A stretch of DNA of 64,000 nt, from positions 1,550,001 through 1,614,000 of the forward strand of contig NZ_CP107902.1 in assembly GCF_036013935.1 (NCBI RefSeq). The letters run 5' to 3'. Shown one piece after another: positions 32,907 through 41,726 of this stretch (position 1 is its first letter; each line of letters begins with the position of its first letter). The position numbers and the translations under genes were made by a program. The DNA is from Streptomyces sp. NBC_00461 (lineage in GTDB: Bacteria > Actinomycetota > Actinomycetes > Streptomycetales > Streptomycetaceae). The notes beneath the pieces are model-generated. The model was not told where the DNA came from. It saw nothing but the letters and a program-made list of their open reading frames with translations, and ran no database searches.

Positions 32907-33809
32907 TCAGCCGACCTGCAGCGCCGCTTCCTGCAACGCCTCCGCCGCCGCCCGGATCGACGGGCGGCGGTCGGCGTCCGCGCGCCAGACGGCGTAGATC
33001 TGCCGCCGCACCGACTGGCGCACGGGCACGGCCCGCACGCCCTCCGGGAGCGGACCGCGCCCCAGCCTCGGCGCCACGCACACCCCGAGGCCCGCGCCGA
33101 CCAGGGCGAGCTGAGTGGGGTGCTCCTCGGCGCGGTGGGCGACGCGCGGCTCGATGCCCTTGGAGCGCAGCGTGTGGATCAGCCACTCATGGCAGAACTC
33201 GCTCTCGCCCCAGGTGATCCAGTCGTCCTCGGCGAAGTCCTCCAGGTCCACCTCGGCCCGTTCCGCGTACGGGTGGTCCGAGGGCATCGCCACGTCGGCG
33301 GTGTCGTCGAGGATGACGGCCTTGGCGAGCCCGTCGGGCACCGGCAGCGGCCGGTTGTACCAGTCGAGGACGACGGCCAGGTCCAGATCACCGCGCATGA
33401 CGGCGAGCACGGCGGGCTCGGGCTCCATCTCCCGCGAGGTGACGCGCAGACCCGGATGCACCGAGCGCAGCCGGGACAGCGCGGCCGGGAACAGACCGCG
33501 CGCCGCGGTCGGGAACGCGGCAAGCCGCAACTCCCCCACCACTTCGCCGCGGTGCGCCTCCAGGTCGGACTGGGCGAGCTCGACCTGCGACAGGATGCGT
33601 GCCGCGTGCTCGGCGAGCAGTCTGCCCGCGTCCGTGAGCCGCACCCCGCGTCCGTTCTTCGCGAGGAGCTGCTGGCCGACCTCGCGCTCCAGCTTGGACA
33701 TCTGCTGGGAGACCGCCGACGTCGTGACGTGCAGCCCCTCGGCGGCACCGCTGACGGAGCCGTGCCGGGCGAGGGCGTCGAGGGTGCGCAGACGCTCCAG
33801 ATTCAACAT
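32907..33809 (-). CDS. LysR-family transcriptional regulator
   Basis: The 300-residue protein has the N-terminal winged helix (LERLRTLDALARHGSVSGAAEGLHVTTSAVSQQMSKLE) and the periplasmic-binding-type effector domain starting about residue 90 (LRLAAFPTAARGLFPAAL). It is divergent from the EamA transporter; the gap holds two CTACGAC(A/G)TAG palindromes 33 bp apart, and the -10 for this gene (TAGCAT, 7 nt before ATG 33809) overlaps the first. LysR proteins usually repress themselves and activate the divergent gene, so the EamA exporter is the likely target. The inducer is unknown. Confidence 0.93.
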   Translation of the reverse strand: MLNLERLRTLDALARHGSVSGAAEGLHVTTSAVSQQMSKLEREVGQQLLAKNGRGVRLTDAGRLLAEHAARILSQVELAQSDLEAHRGEVVGELRLAAFPTAARGLFPAALSRLRSVHPGLRVTSREMEPEPAVLAVMRGDLDLAVVLDWYNRPLPVPDGLAKAVILDDTADVAMPSDHPYAERAEVDLEDFAEDDWITWGESEFCHEWLIHTLRSKGIEPRVAHRAEEHPTQLALVGAGLGVCVAPRLGRGPLPEGVRAVPVRQSVRRQIYAVWRADADRRPSIRAAAEALQEAALQVG

Positions 33810-33816
33810 GTAAGCA

Positions 33817-33866
33817 ATGCTACGACATAGTCGATGCGAAAACTCGATTGTGCTACGACGTAGCCT
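33817..33866. promoter_or_regulatory. Twin palindromes and divergent -10 boxes between LysR and EamA genes
   Basis: CTACGACATAG (33820-33830) and CTACGACGTAG (33853-33863) are 11-bp boxes whose centres are 33 bp apart, about three helical turns. The minus-strand -10 TAGCAT (33817-33822) precedes LysR; the plus-strand -10 TAGCCT (33861-33866) precedes EamA with a short 11-nt leader. Both -10s touch a palindrome. Confidence 0.65.
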
Positions 33867-33883
33867 GGAGCATCGTTACGACC

Positions 33884-34810
33884 ATGACCACCGCGACCGC
33901 GCCCCGGACCCCTGTCCGCGCCCCTGCCCGCCGCCCCGCTCTCGACTGGCGCCTGCGCTTCGGAGCCCTCTCCGCTATCTGGGGCTTCAGCTTCCTGCTG
34001 ATCAAGGTCGGCACGGAGGGGTACGCACCGTTCCAGGTCACCCTGGGGCGGCTGGTGTTCGGTACGGCGGTGCTCGCGGCGACGATGGTGGTGAAGCGGG
34101 AGCGGCTGCCGCGCGGGGCACGGACATGGGGGCACCTGGCGGTCGCCGCCTTCCTGCTGAACGCGCTGCCCTTCTCGCTGTTCGCCTACTCCGAGCTGAC
34201 CATTCCCTCCACACTGGCGGGCATCTGCAACGCGACCTCGCCGCTGTGGGGCATGGCCCTGTCCCTGGTCGCCCTCTCCGAGGACCGGCCCACGCGGGTC
34301 CGAGTCGCGGGTCTCGGTCTCGGGTTCCTCGGCGTTCTGACGGTCCTCGGCGCATGGCAGGGATTCAGCGGTCTGGACGCCAGGGGCACGGCGATGGCCT
34401 TGCTGGCGTCGCTGAGCTATCCGATCGGCTGGATCTACGTCCGCCGGACCCTGGCCGGAAGTTCCCACTCCCATCTGTCCATGACCGGTGCGCAGTTGTT
34501 GCTCGCGACGGCACAACTTGCTGTCGTCACACCGTTGTTCACATCGTTCCCGGTGCGTTTCGCTCCGGTGCCGCTGCTTGCGATAGCGGCGCTGGGGGCG
34601 CTCGGGACGGGCTTGGCCGTCCTCATCCAGTACGGGTTGGTCGCCGAAGTCGGGCCGACGACGGCGCAGATGGTCACCTACTTCATTCCGGTCATCGCCA
34701 CGGCGGCGGGGGTGGCGATCCTCGGGGAGTCGCTGCGGTGGTCGACTCCGGTCGGGGCGGTGGTGGTGCTGGCGGGGGCGGCTCTCACTCAGGCTCGGCG
34801 GGGCGCCTGA
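33884..34810 (+). CDS. EamA-family (DMT) transporter
   Basis: The 308-residue protein has ten hydrophobic segments arranged as two EamA repeats (GALSAIWGFSFLLIKVGTEG begins repeat one; GTAMALLASLSYPIGWIYVRR begins repeat two). DMT proteins of this type export amino acids, metabolites or drugs by proton exchange; substrate is not predictable. It is under the divergent LysR regulator. The start at 33884 follows TAGCCT closely with no ribosome site. Confidence 0.93.
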   Translation: MTTATAPRTPVRAPARRPALDWRLRFGALSAIWGFSFLLIKVGTEGYAPFQVTLGRLVFGTAVLAATMVVKRERLPRGARTWGHLAVAAFLLNALPFSLFAYSELTIPSTLAGICNATSPLWGMALSLVALSEDRPTRVRVAGLGLGFLGVLTVLGAWQGFSGLDARGTAMALLASLSYPIGWIYVRRTLAGSSHSHLSMTGAQLLLATAQLAVVTPLFTSFPVRFAPVPLLAIAALGALGTGLAVLIQYGLVAEVGPTTAQMVTYFIPVIATAAGVAILGESLRWSTPVGAVVVLAGAALTQARRGA

Positions 34811-34980
34811 CGGGGCGGGCGCCAGGGCCATGGGCACGGGGCGGGCCTCGGAGCCGTGCGCCCCTGTGGAATGCGGGGCGGCTCGTCGCACCCTCCACGC
34901 CGCGAAGCCGCACATCGATGGAGCCCAGCGCCCCTTGACCGGCTGCTCCATCCGCTTTCCGCTGCCGCTGCCGCCGCGGA

Positions 34981-36312
34981 CTACACGTAGGTCCGGGTCG
35001 GCGGTGGGACCAAGGCTTCCGCGATCGCGTCAGCCAAGGGGCCGACCTCCTCCGGCGCGAGGGTCGCGACCGTGATCCGGATGCCCGGACGGGCACTCAT
35101 TCTGAAGCGGGCGCCCGGGGCCACCGCCCACCCTCCGTGCAGCAGGCGGGCGACGGCGCCGGTTTCGTCGGGCACCGGGATCCAGACGTTCAGGCCGCTG
35201 CGGCCGTGGGCCTCGACGCCGCGCTGTGCGAGCGCGTCGATCAGCAGGTCCCGACGGTTGCGGTAGGCCGCCGCCACCGTGCGCGTGTCGAGTACGCCGT
35301 CGGCCCACAGCCGTACGACGGCACGCTGGGTGATACGGCTGACCCAGCCGGGGCCGAGGCGGTGCCGGCCGGCCACCCGGTCGACGGTGACGGGGTCGCC
35401 GGTGAGGACCGCGAGGCGCAGGTCGGGGCCGTAGGCCTTGGCGACCGAGCGCACGAACGCCCAGTGACGGGTGACGCCGGCGAGGGGGTGCAGGGGGAGG
35501 TCGACGATGCCGTGGCCGTGGTCGTCCTCGACGAGGAGGGTCTCCGGGTGCTCACGGAGGACGGCGCGCAGGGCACGCGCGCGCGTGGCGGTCACCGCGG
35601 CGCCGGTCGGGTTCTGCGCGCGGTCCGTGACGATCAGGGCGCGTGCGCCGGCCTCCAGGGCCCGCCGTACGTCGGAGGGCAGCGGCCCCTCGTCGTCCAC
35701 CCCCACCGGCGCCGTGCGCAGCCCGACCGCCGGGACGAGATCCAGCAGGCTGCCCCACCCCGGGTCCTCCACGGCGACGGTGTCCCCCGGCTTGAGATGC
35801 GCCGCGAGCACGCGCTCGATGGCGTCCAGCGAGCCGGACGCGACGGTCAGCGGACCCTCCGGCACCCCGTCGGCGTCCAGTGCCGCGCGCGCGATCCGCG
35901 CCAACTCCGGCTCCACGAGGGCGTCTCCGTACAGCACGGGCTCCCGGTCACCTTGCTCACCCGCCGCCGCGAACGCCTTCGCCAATGACGGCAGCAGCGC
36001 CGGATCGGGGTTGCCGTTCGCCACGTCCCGTACCCCTTCCGGCACATCCATCCGCGCGTAGTCACGCCCCGTGGTGGCCGGCTTGGACCGCACCCGGCTG
36101 CCCCTGCGCCCGGCCGTCTCGATGACCCCGCGCTCCCGCAGGATCCGGTACGCGGACGCGACCGTATTGGCGTTCACACCCAGCTCGACCGCCAACTCCC
36201 GCATCGGCGGCAGCAGTTGTCCCGGTTCCAGCTCGCCGGACCCCACCGCACGCTCGACGCTCGACGCAATCTCCGCTGCGCGTCGCCCCTCGATCCGATA
36301 TCCTTCTAGCAC
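34981..36312 (-). CDS. MocR-type regulator (GntR HTH fused to aminotransferase domain)
   Basis: Residues 1-75 form a GntR winged helix (GQLLPPMRELAVELGVNANTVASAYRILRERGVIE). Residues about 90-440 are a fold-type-I aminotransferase domain with the PLP Lys292 in SVAKAYGPDLR and the NPTG motif in AQNPTGA. In MocR proteins PLP or an amine adduct switches DNA binding. The GTG start has CATAAT 7 nt upstream, so the mRNA is leaderless. A perfect TGCACTAGTGCA palindrome overlaps this -10, which suggests autorepression. The divergent flavoprotein genes are its likely targets, perhaps involving vitamin B6 or amines. Confidence 0.93.
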   Translation of the reverse strand: MLEGYRIEGRRAAEIASSVERAVGSGELEPGQLLPPMRELAVELGVNANTVASAYRILRERGVIETAGRRGSRVRSKPATTGRDYARMDVPEGVRDVANGNPDPALLPSLAKAFAAAGEQGDREPVLYGDALVEPELARIARAALDADGVPEGPLTVASGSLDAIERVLAAHLKPGDTVAVEDPGWGSLLDLVPAVGLRTAPVGVDDEGPLPSDVRRALEAGARALIVTDRAQNPTGAAVTATRARALRAVLREHPETLLVEDDHGHGIVDLPLHPLAGVTRHWAFVRSVAKAYGPDLRLAVLTGDPVTVDRVAGRHRLGPGWVSRITQRAVVRLWADGVLDTRTVAAAYRNRRDLLIDALAQRGVEAHGRSGLNVWIPVPDETGAVARLLHGGWAVAPGARFRMSARPGIRITVATLAPEEVGPLADAIAEALVPPPTRTYV

Positions 36313-36319
36313 AAAGAAG

Positions 36320-36335
36320 ATTATGCACTAGTGCA
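36320..36335. promoter_or_regulatory. Palindromic operator overlapping the MocR -10 box
   Basis: TGCACTAGTGCA (36324-36335) is perfect. The minus-strand -10 CATAAT (36320-36325) shares two bases with it. Binding would block the regulator gene and could act on the divergent gene starting at 36387. Confidence 0.65.
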
Positions 36336-36386
36336 ATACACATCGCAACACGGACAGCAGCACCGCGCAGAGCAATGGAGATCGCC

Positions 36387-37073
36387 ATGCAGGGGACCCG
36401 GCAACAGCCGACGTCGCAGCCCACCGCCTACACGCCGACCGACCGCACCGTCCCCACCCGGTCCGCGGAGCGGGCGTCGTACGACAAGGACCTCGTCCAC
36501 GCGATACTCGACGAGGGCTATGTCTGTCATCTGGGCTTCGTCCGCGACGGGGCGCCGGTGGTGCTGCCGACGCTGTACGGGCGGGTCGGCGACCGGCTCT
36601 ACGTGCACGGCTCGACGGGCTCGCGGCCGCTGCGGATGACCGGCCAGGCCGACCCCGGGCTCCCGGTGTGCCTGACAGTCACCCATGTCGACGCACTGAT
36701 CCTCGCCCGGTCGGCCTTCCACCATTCGATCAACTACCGGTCCGTGGTGGTGCACGGCATCGCACACGACGTGACGGACCCCGAGGAGAAGCGGGCGGCC
36801 CTGGACGCGCTGGTGGACCACGTCGTGCCGGGCCGAGCGGCCGACTCCCGGCCCGCGAACAAGAAGGAACTGGCCGCCACCGCCGTGATCCGGCTCGACC
36901 TGAACGAGATCTCCGCCAAGCTCCGCACCGGCGGTGTGAACGACGAGCCCGAGGATCTCGCCCTGCCGCACTGGGCCGGCGTCGTCCCGCTGAGGAAGGG
37001 CTACGAACTCCCGGTGCCCGACGCCGACCTGGCACCCGGCACCGAGCTGCCCGACTATCTGACGGTGCGGTGA
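36387..37073 (+). CDS. Pyridoxamine-5'-phosphate-oxidase-related flavoprotein
   Basis: The 228-residue protein has an FMN split barrel: DLVHAILDEGYVCHLGFVRDGAPVVLPTLYGRVGD, RLYVHGSTGSRPLRM, and VCLTVTHVDALILARSAFHHSINYRSVVVHG. This matches NimA/pyridoxamine-oxidase-related proteins. Start ATG 36387 is chosen for GGAG 6 nt upstream; an ATG four codons earlier lacks it. The stop overlaps the ATG of the next gene (TGATG). With the divergent MocR regulator this forms a small unit that may deal with an oxidisable amine or nitro compound (inference). Confidence 0.88.
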   Translation: MQGTRQQPTSQPTAYTPTDRTVPTRSAERASYDKDLVHAILDEGYVCHLGFVRDGAPVVLPTLYGRVGDRLYVHGSTGSRPLRMTGQADPGLPVCLTVTHVDALILARSAFHHSINYRSVVVHGIAHDVTDPEEKRAALDALVDHVVPGRAADSRPANKKELAATAVIRLDLNEISAKLRTGGVNDEPEDLALPHWAGVVPLRKGYELPVPDADLAPGTELPDYLTVR

Positions 37074-37705
37074 TGCTGATCCATCCCTGGGACGCCGGTC
37101 GCGACGACGCCGAGTGGCAACAGTGGCTCTCCGTCCACGACTTCGGGCAGCTCGCCGTCAACGGCCTGCCGGGCGAGCCGCCGTACGTCCAGCCGCTCCA
37201 CTTCCTGTACGACGCCGAGCGCGGCGAGGTCCTCACCCACCTCGCCCGGCCCAACCCCCTGTGGCCCGCCCTGGAGGCGAACCCGGACGTCGTGCTGAGC
37301 GTGGTCGACGACTACGTGTACGTCCCCGGCCCCTGGCAGGCCCCGCCGGACGCCCCGTCCGAGCACGGCACGCCGACGAGTTTCTACGCGGCGGTCCAAC
37401 TCCGTTGCCGGGCCCAGGTGGTGGACGACCCGGCCGAGAAGGCGGAGCTGCTCAACCGTCAGGTCGGCCATTTCCAGCCGGACGGCGGATCGGCGCCGGT
37501 CGCGGTGGGCGAGGCACCGTTCGGCAGGCTCGTACCGGGCCTGCGTGGCCTGCGGCTCGACGTGGTCGACGTACACGCGAAGTTCAAGTACGCCAACCAC
37601 CGGCCGCGGGAGGTGCAGGACCAGGTCGTGGCTGGACTTGAGGCGCGCGACGGCGCCAGGGACACGTTGGCCCGGGAACACCTCCTGCGGCGGCGAGCCC
37701 GGTAG
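37073..37705 (+). CDS. PaiB-type FMN-binding protein
   Basis: The 210-residue protein starts MLIHPWDAGRDDAEWQQWL and continues FGQLAVNGLPGEPPYVQPLHFLYD and TSFYAAVQLRCRAQVVDDP, the pattern of the PaiB FMN-binding negative regulator family. In Bacillus PaiB is linked to sporulation control; here it is more likely an FMN-binding enzyme or sensor. ATG 37073 overlaps the previous stop, so the two flavoproteins are translated together. No DNA-binding domain is visible. It is followed, convergently, by an EamA exporter gene. Confidence 0.87.
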   Translation: MLIHPWDAGRDDAEWQQWLSVHDFGQLAVNGLPGEPPYVQPLHFLYDAERGEVLTHLARPNPLWPALEANPDVVLSVVDDYVYVPGPWQAPPDAPSEHGTPTSFYAAVQLRCRAQVVDDPAEKAELLNRQVGHFQPDGGSAPVAVGEAPFGRLVPGLRGLRLDVVDVHAKFKYANHRPREVQDQVVAGLEARDGARDTLAREHLLRRRAR

Positions 37706-37761
37706 CCGACGGCGCGGAGAGACCGGGGTACGGGTCCGGCGCGGGACTCCGCATCCGGGGC

Positions 37762-38706
37762 TCAGACGGGCACCGGGTCCTTCGTCGCCGCGCCTCGCGC
37801 CTCCGCGAGAGCCAGCCCGGCGACCGAGCCGAGCATCAGCAGTGTGCCCGCCATGGTGGCCGCGGTGAGCCGTTCACCGAGCAGGGCGACCGCCAGGATC
37901 GCCGCACCGACCGGCTCCAGCAGCATGATCACGGACACGGTGGCCGACCGGACGACGGCCGCGCCCGCGAAGTAGAGGCCATAGGCGAGGGCCGTGGGGA
38001 CGCTGGTGATGTAGGCGAGCAGCAACAGGGTCTGAGCCGGGTGGGCCGCAGGCGGGAAGAGCCCCTCGGCCAGGGCGAACGGCAACAGGCACAGGCTGGT
38101 CACCGCGAACGCCCCCACCGAGGTGTCGGACGCGTCCACTGCGCCGTACCGGCCCCACCACCGCGTGAGCAGGGTCATCACGCTGTACCCGGCCGCGGAC
38201 AGCAGGGCGAGCAGCACACCCGACGGGCGTACGGACGTGCCCCCGCCGCCGAGCACGAGCACCCCGAGCCCGGCCAACGCCCCGACGACAGCGGCCACGC
38301 CGCCACGGCCGAGCCGCTCGCCCATGGTGAGCCGGGCGCCGACCGCGATGAGCACGGGGCCGGCGCCCAGCGTGACGACGGTGGCGACCGCGAGCCCGGT
38401 GGCGGACACGGCCGCGAAGTAGGCCGTCTGGAACACGGCGAGCCCGACACCGGTGACACCGACCCGCAGCGCCCTGCGGCCGAGCGGCTCGCGTACGACG
38501 GTGCGGACGCGCGGGCGCAGGAGGCGGGCGGCGAGCAGCAGGACGAGACCGCCCGCGCACCGCCAGAAGGAGAGGACGGCACAGCCCATGTCACTGGCCC
38601 GGTAGACCAGGGAGGCGGCCGCGCCCGCGGTGCCCCAGGCGACACCGGCGACGATCAGGAAGAGCAGGCCTCGCCCGACGGGCAGGCCAGAAGCAGCATT
38701 CGACAC
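37762..38706 (-). CDS. EamA-family (DMT) transporter
   Basis: The 314-residue protein has ten TM segments in two repeats, beginning [21 protein letters not shown] and [22 protein letters not shown]. It closely follows the family that exports amino acids or drugs. It starts at GTG 38706. A second EamA gene lies 173 bp upstream on the same strand, so the two could share regulation, though there is no overlap. The cargo is unknown. Confidence 0.9.
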   Translation of the reverse strand: MSNAASGLPVGRGLLFLIVAGVAWGTAGAAASLVYRASDMGCAVLSFWRCAGGLVLLLAARLLRPRVRTVVREPLGRRALRVGVTGVGLAVFQTAYFAAVSATGLAVATVVTLGAGPVLIAVGARLTMGERLGRGGVAAVVGALAGLGVLVLGGGGTSVRPSGVLLALLSAAGYSVMTLLTRWWGRYGAVDASDTSVGAFAVTSLCLLPFALAEGLFPPAAHPAQTLLLLAYITSVPTALAYGLYFAGAAVVRSATVSVIMLLEPVGAAILAVALLGERLTAATMAGTLLMLGSVAGLALAEARGAATKDPVPV

Positions 38707-38879
38707 GAAGAGTCTCCGCAGAGTGCAGAAGTTCGGAAGGGCCCGGCGTCAGCGGGGCCGTGGACTTCTTCTGCGGGCAGCACCGTCCACCCGACCAGGT
38801 CGGGCGTGGATTCCGGAGGGCCCGCCTCAGGCGGCCGGAGGCGGAAGGACGAGTGCGTTCGCATGCATGATTGCGCAGC

Positions 38880-39911
38880 CTATGCGGCTGTTTCGCGGGA
38901 GGACAACTGCCTTTCCGGGCCGCCGCTCGCCACCGGCTCCGAAGACACCTTGGCGGGGGCCGACGACTGGGCGATGAACGCGCCCACCAGGACGACCGCG
39001 CCGCCGACGATCTGCGGCGCCGAGAGGTGCTCGCCGAGCAGCACCCAGGCCAGGACGGTGGCAACAACCGCTTCCAGGCAGGCCACGACGCCTGCGACCT
39101 GCGGCGAGAGCCTGCGCACCGACAGCACACCGGTGACGTACGCGAGGACTGTGGCAACGAGGACGATCCAGGCCAGCAGGACGAGGGCGGGGACCGGGGT
39201 GCCGTCCATCTGCGCGGTGCCCGTCAGCACGGACCAGTCCATGGTCCAGGGGCGGGCCACGGCGGTCAGGACCAGGGCGCCGATCAGCAGGCCGTACGCG
39301 ATGACACCGAGCGGGTCGGGCGCGTCGTCGCCGGCGTCGCTGCCCTGGTCGGACAGGACGAAGTAGCCGACCTGGCAGCCCGCGGCGCCGAGCGCGAGCA
39401 GCAGGCCCACGGCGTCGAAGCTCAGTCCCGACCAGACCTCGACGACGCAGGCGAGCCCGCCGGCCGCGAGGAGCACGCCGAGCGCGGCGGCACGCGTCAC
39501 CGGGCGCCGCTGCACGAATCGGACCCAGCCGAGGACGAGGGCGGGCGCGAGGTACTCGACGAGCAGCGCGACCCCGACGGGTATCCGGGAGATCGCCGCG
39601 AAGTAGCAGGCCTGCACACCGGCCACGGCGAGCAGTCCGAACCCGGCGAGCAGGGCTGGGCGGCGACGCAGCAGGGCGCGGTGGCGCACGGCGACCGGCA
39701 GCATCACCAGGGCCGCACCGGCCACGCGCAGCCACACCACGTGGAGCGGGTCGAGCCCCGCCTCGATCAGCGGCTTCGCGGCGACACCGGATCCGCCGAA
39801 GGCGAGCGCGGAGACGAGAGCGAGGCCGAGCCCGACGCCCTTGCCACTGCCGACGCCACTGCCACTGCCACTGCCGTTCCGGCCGCCCCGCCGGCTCTCA
39901 GACGTATGCAC
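38880..39911 (-). CDS. EamA-family (DMT) transporter with Gly/Ser-rich N-terminus
   Basis: About 343 residues: a short repetitive GSGSGSGVGSGKG stretch precedes ten TM helices (ALVSALAFGGSGVAAKPLIEAG opens repeat one). VYF-type helices and GLLLALGAAGCQVGYFVLSD open the second half. The start is uncertain: GTG 39911 gives an N-terminus HTSESRRGG, and earlier codons exist but lie in sequence without a ribosome site or coding-like composition. Substrate is unknown. It is the third EamA gene in 6 kb. Confidence 0.86.
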   Translation of the reverse strand: MHTSESRRGGRNGSGSGSGVGSGKGVGLGLALVSALAFGGSGVAAKPLIEAGLDPLHVVWLRVAGAALVMLPVAVRHRALLRRRPALLAGFGLLAVAGVQACYFAAISRIPVGVALLVEYLAPALVLGWVRFVQRRPVTRAAALGVLLAAGGLACVVEVWSGLSFDAVGLLLALGAAGCQVGYFVLSDQGSDAGDDAPDPLGVIAYGLLIGALVLTAVARPWTMDWSVLTGTAQMDGTPVPALVLLAWIVLVATVLAYVTGVLSVRRLSPQVAGVVACLEAVVATVLAWVLLGEHLSAPQIVGGAVVLVGAFIAQSSAPAKVSSEPVASGGPERQLSSRETAA

Positions 39912-40092
39912 CGGCACATGATGACAGCCAACGACAGGAGCGTCACCCCCGATGACACCTGTCTCAATGACTGGACGGGCTCCACGGCCCGGCGGCATCC
40001 GCTGCCCCTGGGGTCCGCGGCACCTCAGCAGCCGGCCGCGGTCGAGCGCTCGGCCATGGCCGGATGGCCCGATGGCCCGATGGCCCCACAGC

Positions 40093-40674
40093 TCAGCGGC
40101 CCGGCCGGCCCCACTGCGGGTGTCGTTCCTCGATGCGGGCCAGCACGGCGCTCGTCTCGATGCCGGCCCGGTCGAGGACCTCGACGGCCCGTGCCTGTGG
40201 GTCGACGACGATCGCGGCGAGGAGGTCGATTCCGCCGGCCGGTTCGGGGCCACGGGCGGCGGCGCGGTCGCAGGCGTGGTCCATCGCGCCCGCGGCCAGC
40301 GGCGAGAAGGTCTCGGACTCCGTCACCGCGGGTACGGCGCCCGAGTCCTCGACGGAACCCTGCCAGCGCAGGCCGTAGCCGATGCTGCGCTGCACCAGGT
40401 AGCCGAGCAGCCGGGCGATCTCGGGCCCGTCGTCGAAGACGCCCCGCACCTCGGGGTCGTTCTCCACGAGCGAGTGCAGCAGATGGGCCGTATCGATCTG
40501 GCGGTCCCCTCCGCGCACGGCCCGGCGGCGCGCACCGGACACCACCGCTGCCAGCTCGGCGCTGAGCCTGGCATCGTTGTCCGCGCGGGGACCGACGGCC
40601 TGCTCACCGAACGACTGCGGAGGGATACGGGGTTGCACAACCCCAACCCCATCAGTCTCTTCGCCTCCGGTCAT
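40093..40674 (-). CDS. Clp N-terminal-domain protein
   Basis: The 193-residue protein has two copies of the Clp-N repeat: RLSAELAAVVSGARRRAV...IDTAHLLHSLVEND and LAAGAMDHACDRAAARGPEPAGGIDLLAAIVVDP, the latter like the ClpC repeat (GLLRE-like). There is no AAA+ module, so it may be a stand-alone adaptor or inhibitor of ClpC, which is inference. Start ATG 40674. It is divergent from a small ORF at 40743. The preceding gap, 39912-40092, has only a GATGGCCC triple repeat. Confidence 0.87.
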   Translation of the reverse strand: MTGGEETDGVGVVQPRIPPQSFGEQAVGPRADNDARLSAELAAVVSGARRRAVRGGDRQIDTAHLLHSLVENDPEVRGVFDDGPEIARLLGYLVQRSIGYGLRWQGSVEDSGAVPAVTESETFSPLAAGAMDHACDRAAARGPEPAGGIDLLAAIVVDPQARAVEVLDRAGIETSAVLARIEERHPQWGRPGR

Positions 40675-40742
40675 CCCCGAGGGGAAGCATTTCGGCGTCC
40701 CACACAGAGTGGACTCGGCAAGCTGGAATCTCCTCCTTACGG

Positions 40743-41027
40743 ATGAGATCAGGCCGTTTTACCCGCAGGGGCGTGCGCCGCCTTGCCGCGCGCCTCGCGC
40801 GCAACCGCGGCGCGCCCGTCGGACGTCCCACCAGGTGCATGGAGAGCAGGTCCTGGCTGGTGTCCCTGCCGGCCGTCGACGGCAAGCAGTACGTGTACCG
40901 GGTGTACGCCCCGGAGGACGCACTGCCCGCCGACCTGTTCTGGGACGCCTGGCACTGCCACGACGAGAGCGCCTTCCCGCGCGCATGGGATCTCTTCGAC
41001 GCCGCGGTGATACGCCGGATCGGCTGA
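40743..41027 (+). CDS. Hypothetical small protein (94 residues)
   Basis: The frame gives an Arg-rich N-terminus (RFTRRGVRRLAARLARNRGA) and a better-defined C-terminal half (SWLVSLPAVDGKQYVYRVYA, then DLFWDAWHCHDESAFPRAWDLF). Third positions are strongly G/C. There is no good ribosome site; a second start at 40839 (MESRSWLV) would leave 62 residues. I do not recognise the family. It could be a small cytoplasmic protein tied to the divergent Clp-N gene. Moderate confidence only. Confidence 0.55.
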   Translation: MRSGRFTRRGVRRLAARLARNRGAPVGRPTRCMESRSWLVSLPAVDGKQYVYRVYAPEDALPADLFWDAWHCHDESAFPRAWDLFDAAVIRRIG

Positions 41028-41177
41028 AGCCCTCCCCACCGATTCCTCCGGCAACCTTGCGGCATTCATTCCAGCCGAACCATCCTCCACAATTCCTGAC
41101 GGTTCATCAGTATTGAATGTTGCGACCCCTGCGGCTACTTTCCGCGACACCGAAGCCCGACACGAAGGGGTGGTCGC

Positions 41178-41606
41178 ATGACCGAAGTCAGCGCGGAGGC
41201 TCGTATCGGGGCCCCCGCCGAGAAGGTGTGGGCACAGCTCACAAACTGGTCCGCGTACGGCGAGTGGAACGCGACCCACACCAGCTTCCCCAAGGGCGGC
41301 CCCGACAGCCTCGAAGTGGGCGGGACCTTCCAGGAGAACATGAAGCTCATGGGCTTCCCGGCCGAGGTCGAGTGGACCATCGAGGAGCTGGAACCGGGCC
41401 GGGTGTTCGGCACCCGGGGCAAGGGCCCGATGGCCGTGAGCGTCGCCAACCGTTACACGCTGACGCCCGACGGCGACGCCACAACGGTCCGCATCGACAG
41501 CGAGTTCACGGGCGCCGCCGTCTCGCTCATGGCGGGCAAGCTCAAGGACTCGGCGACGGCCGCGCTGAACGAGTCGCTGCGGAAGCTGGCCGGGCTGGTG
41601 GCCTGA
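41178..41606 (+). CDS. SRPBCC-family protein (Rv0910-like)
   Basis: The 142-residue protein is a START-like barrel: SAEARIGAPAEKVWAQLTNWSAYGEWNATHTSFP opens it, PAEVEWTIEELEPGRVFGTRG lies in the middle, and the long C-terminal helix is LKDSATAALNESLRKLAGL. It closely resembles the M. tuberculosis Rv0910 group, which was described as the toxin of a Rv0909-Rv0910 pair, but no Rv0909-like antitoxin gene is adjacent. Ligand binding (lipid or polyketide) is the family's usual role. Start ATG 41178 has GAAGGGG upstream. Confidence 0.88.
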   Translation: MTEVSAEARIGAPAEKVWAQLTNWSAYGEWNATHTSFPKGGPDSLEVGGTFQENMKLMGFPAEVEWTIEELEPGRVFGTRGKGPMAVSVANRYTLTPDGDATTVRIDSEFTGAAVSLMAGKLKDSATAALNESLRKLAGLVA

Positions 41607-41672
41607 GGCCGCGCGAAAGCCGCAGCCACGGCAGATACCGCGGACACGCGGACACGCGGACACCGCAGACAC

Positions 41673-41708
41673 GAAGGCGCCCCGTGGATCGCTCCACGGG
41701 GCGCCTTC
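41673..41708. terminator. 16-bp terminator hairpin
   Basis: GAAGGCGCCCCGTGGA pairs exactly with TCCACGGGGCGCCTTC across TCGC, between the convergent SRPBCC and PadR genes. Just before it is a GCGGACAC tandem run (three copies and a variant). Confidence 0.92.
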
Positions 41709-41726
41709 CTCACGGCGGGGAGGCCG

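Noticed and set aside
41178..41606. Toxin-antitoxin pair suggested by Rv0910-like SRPBCC protein
   Set aside because: There is no adjacent Rv0909-like antitoxin gene, so only the fold is claimed.
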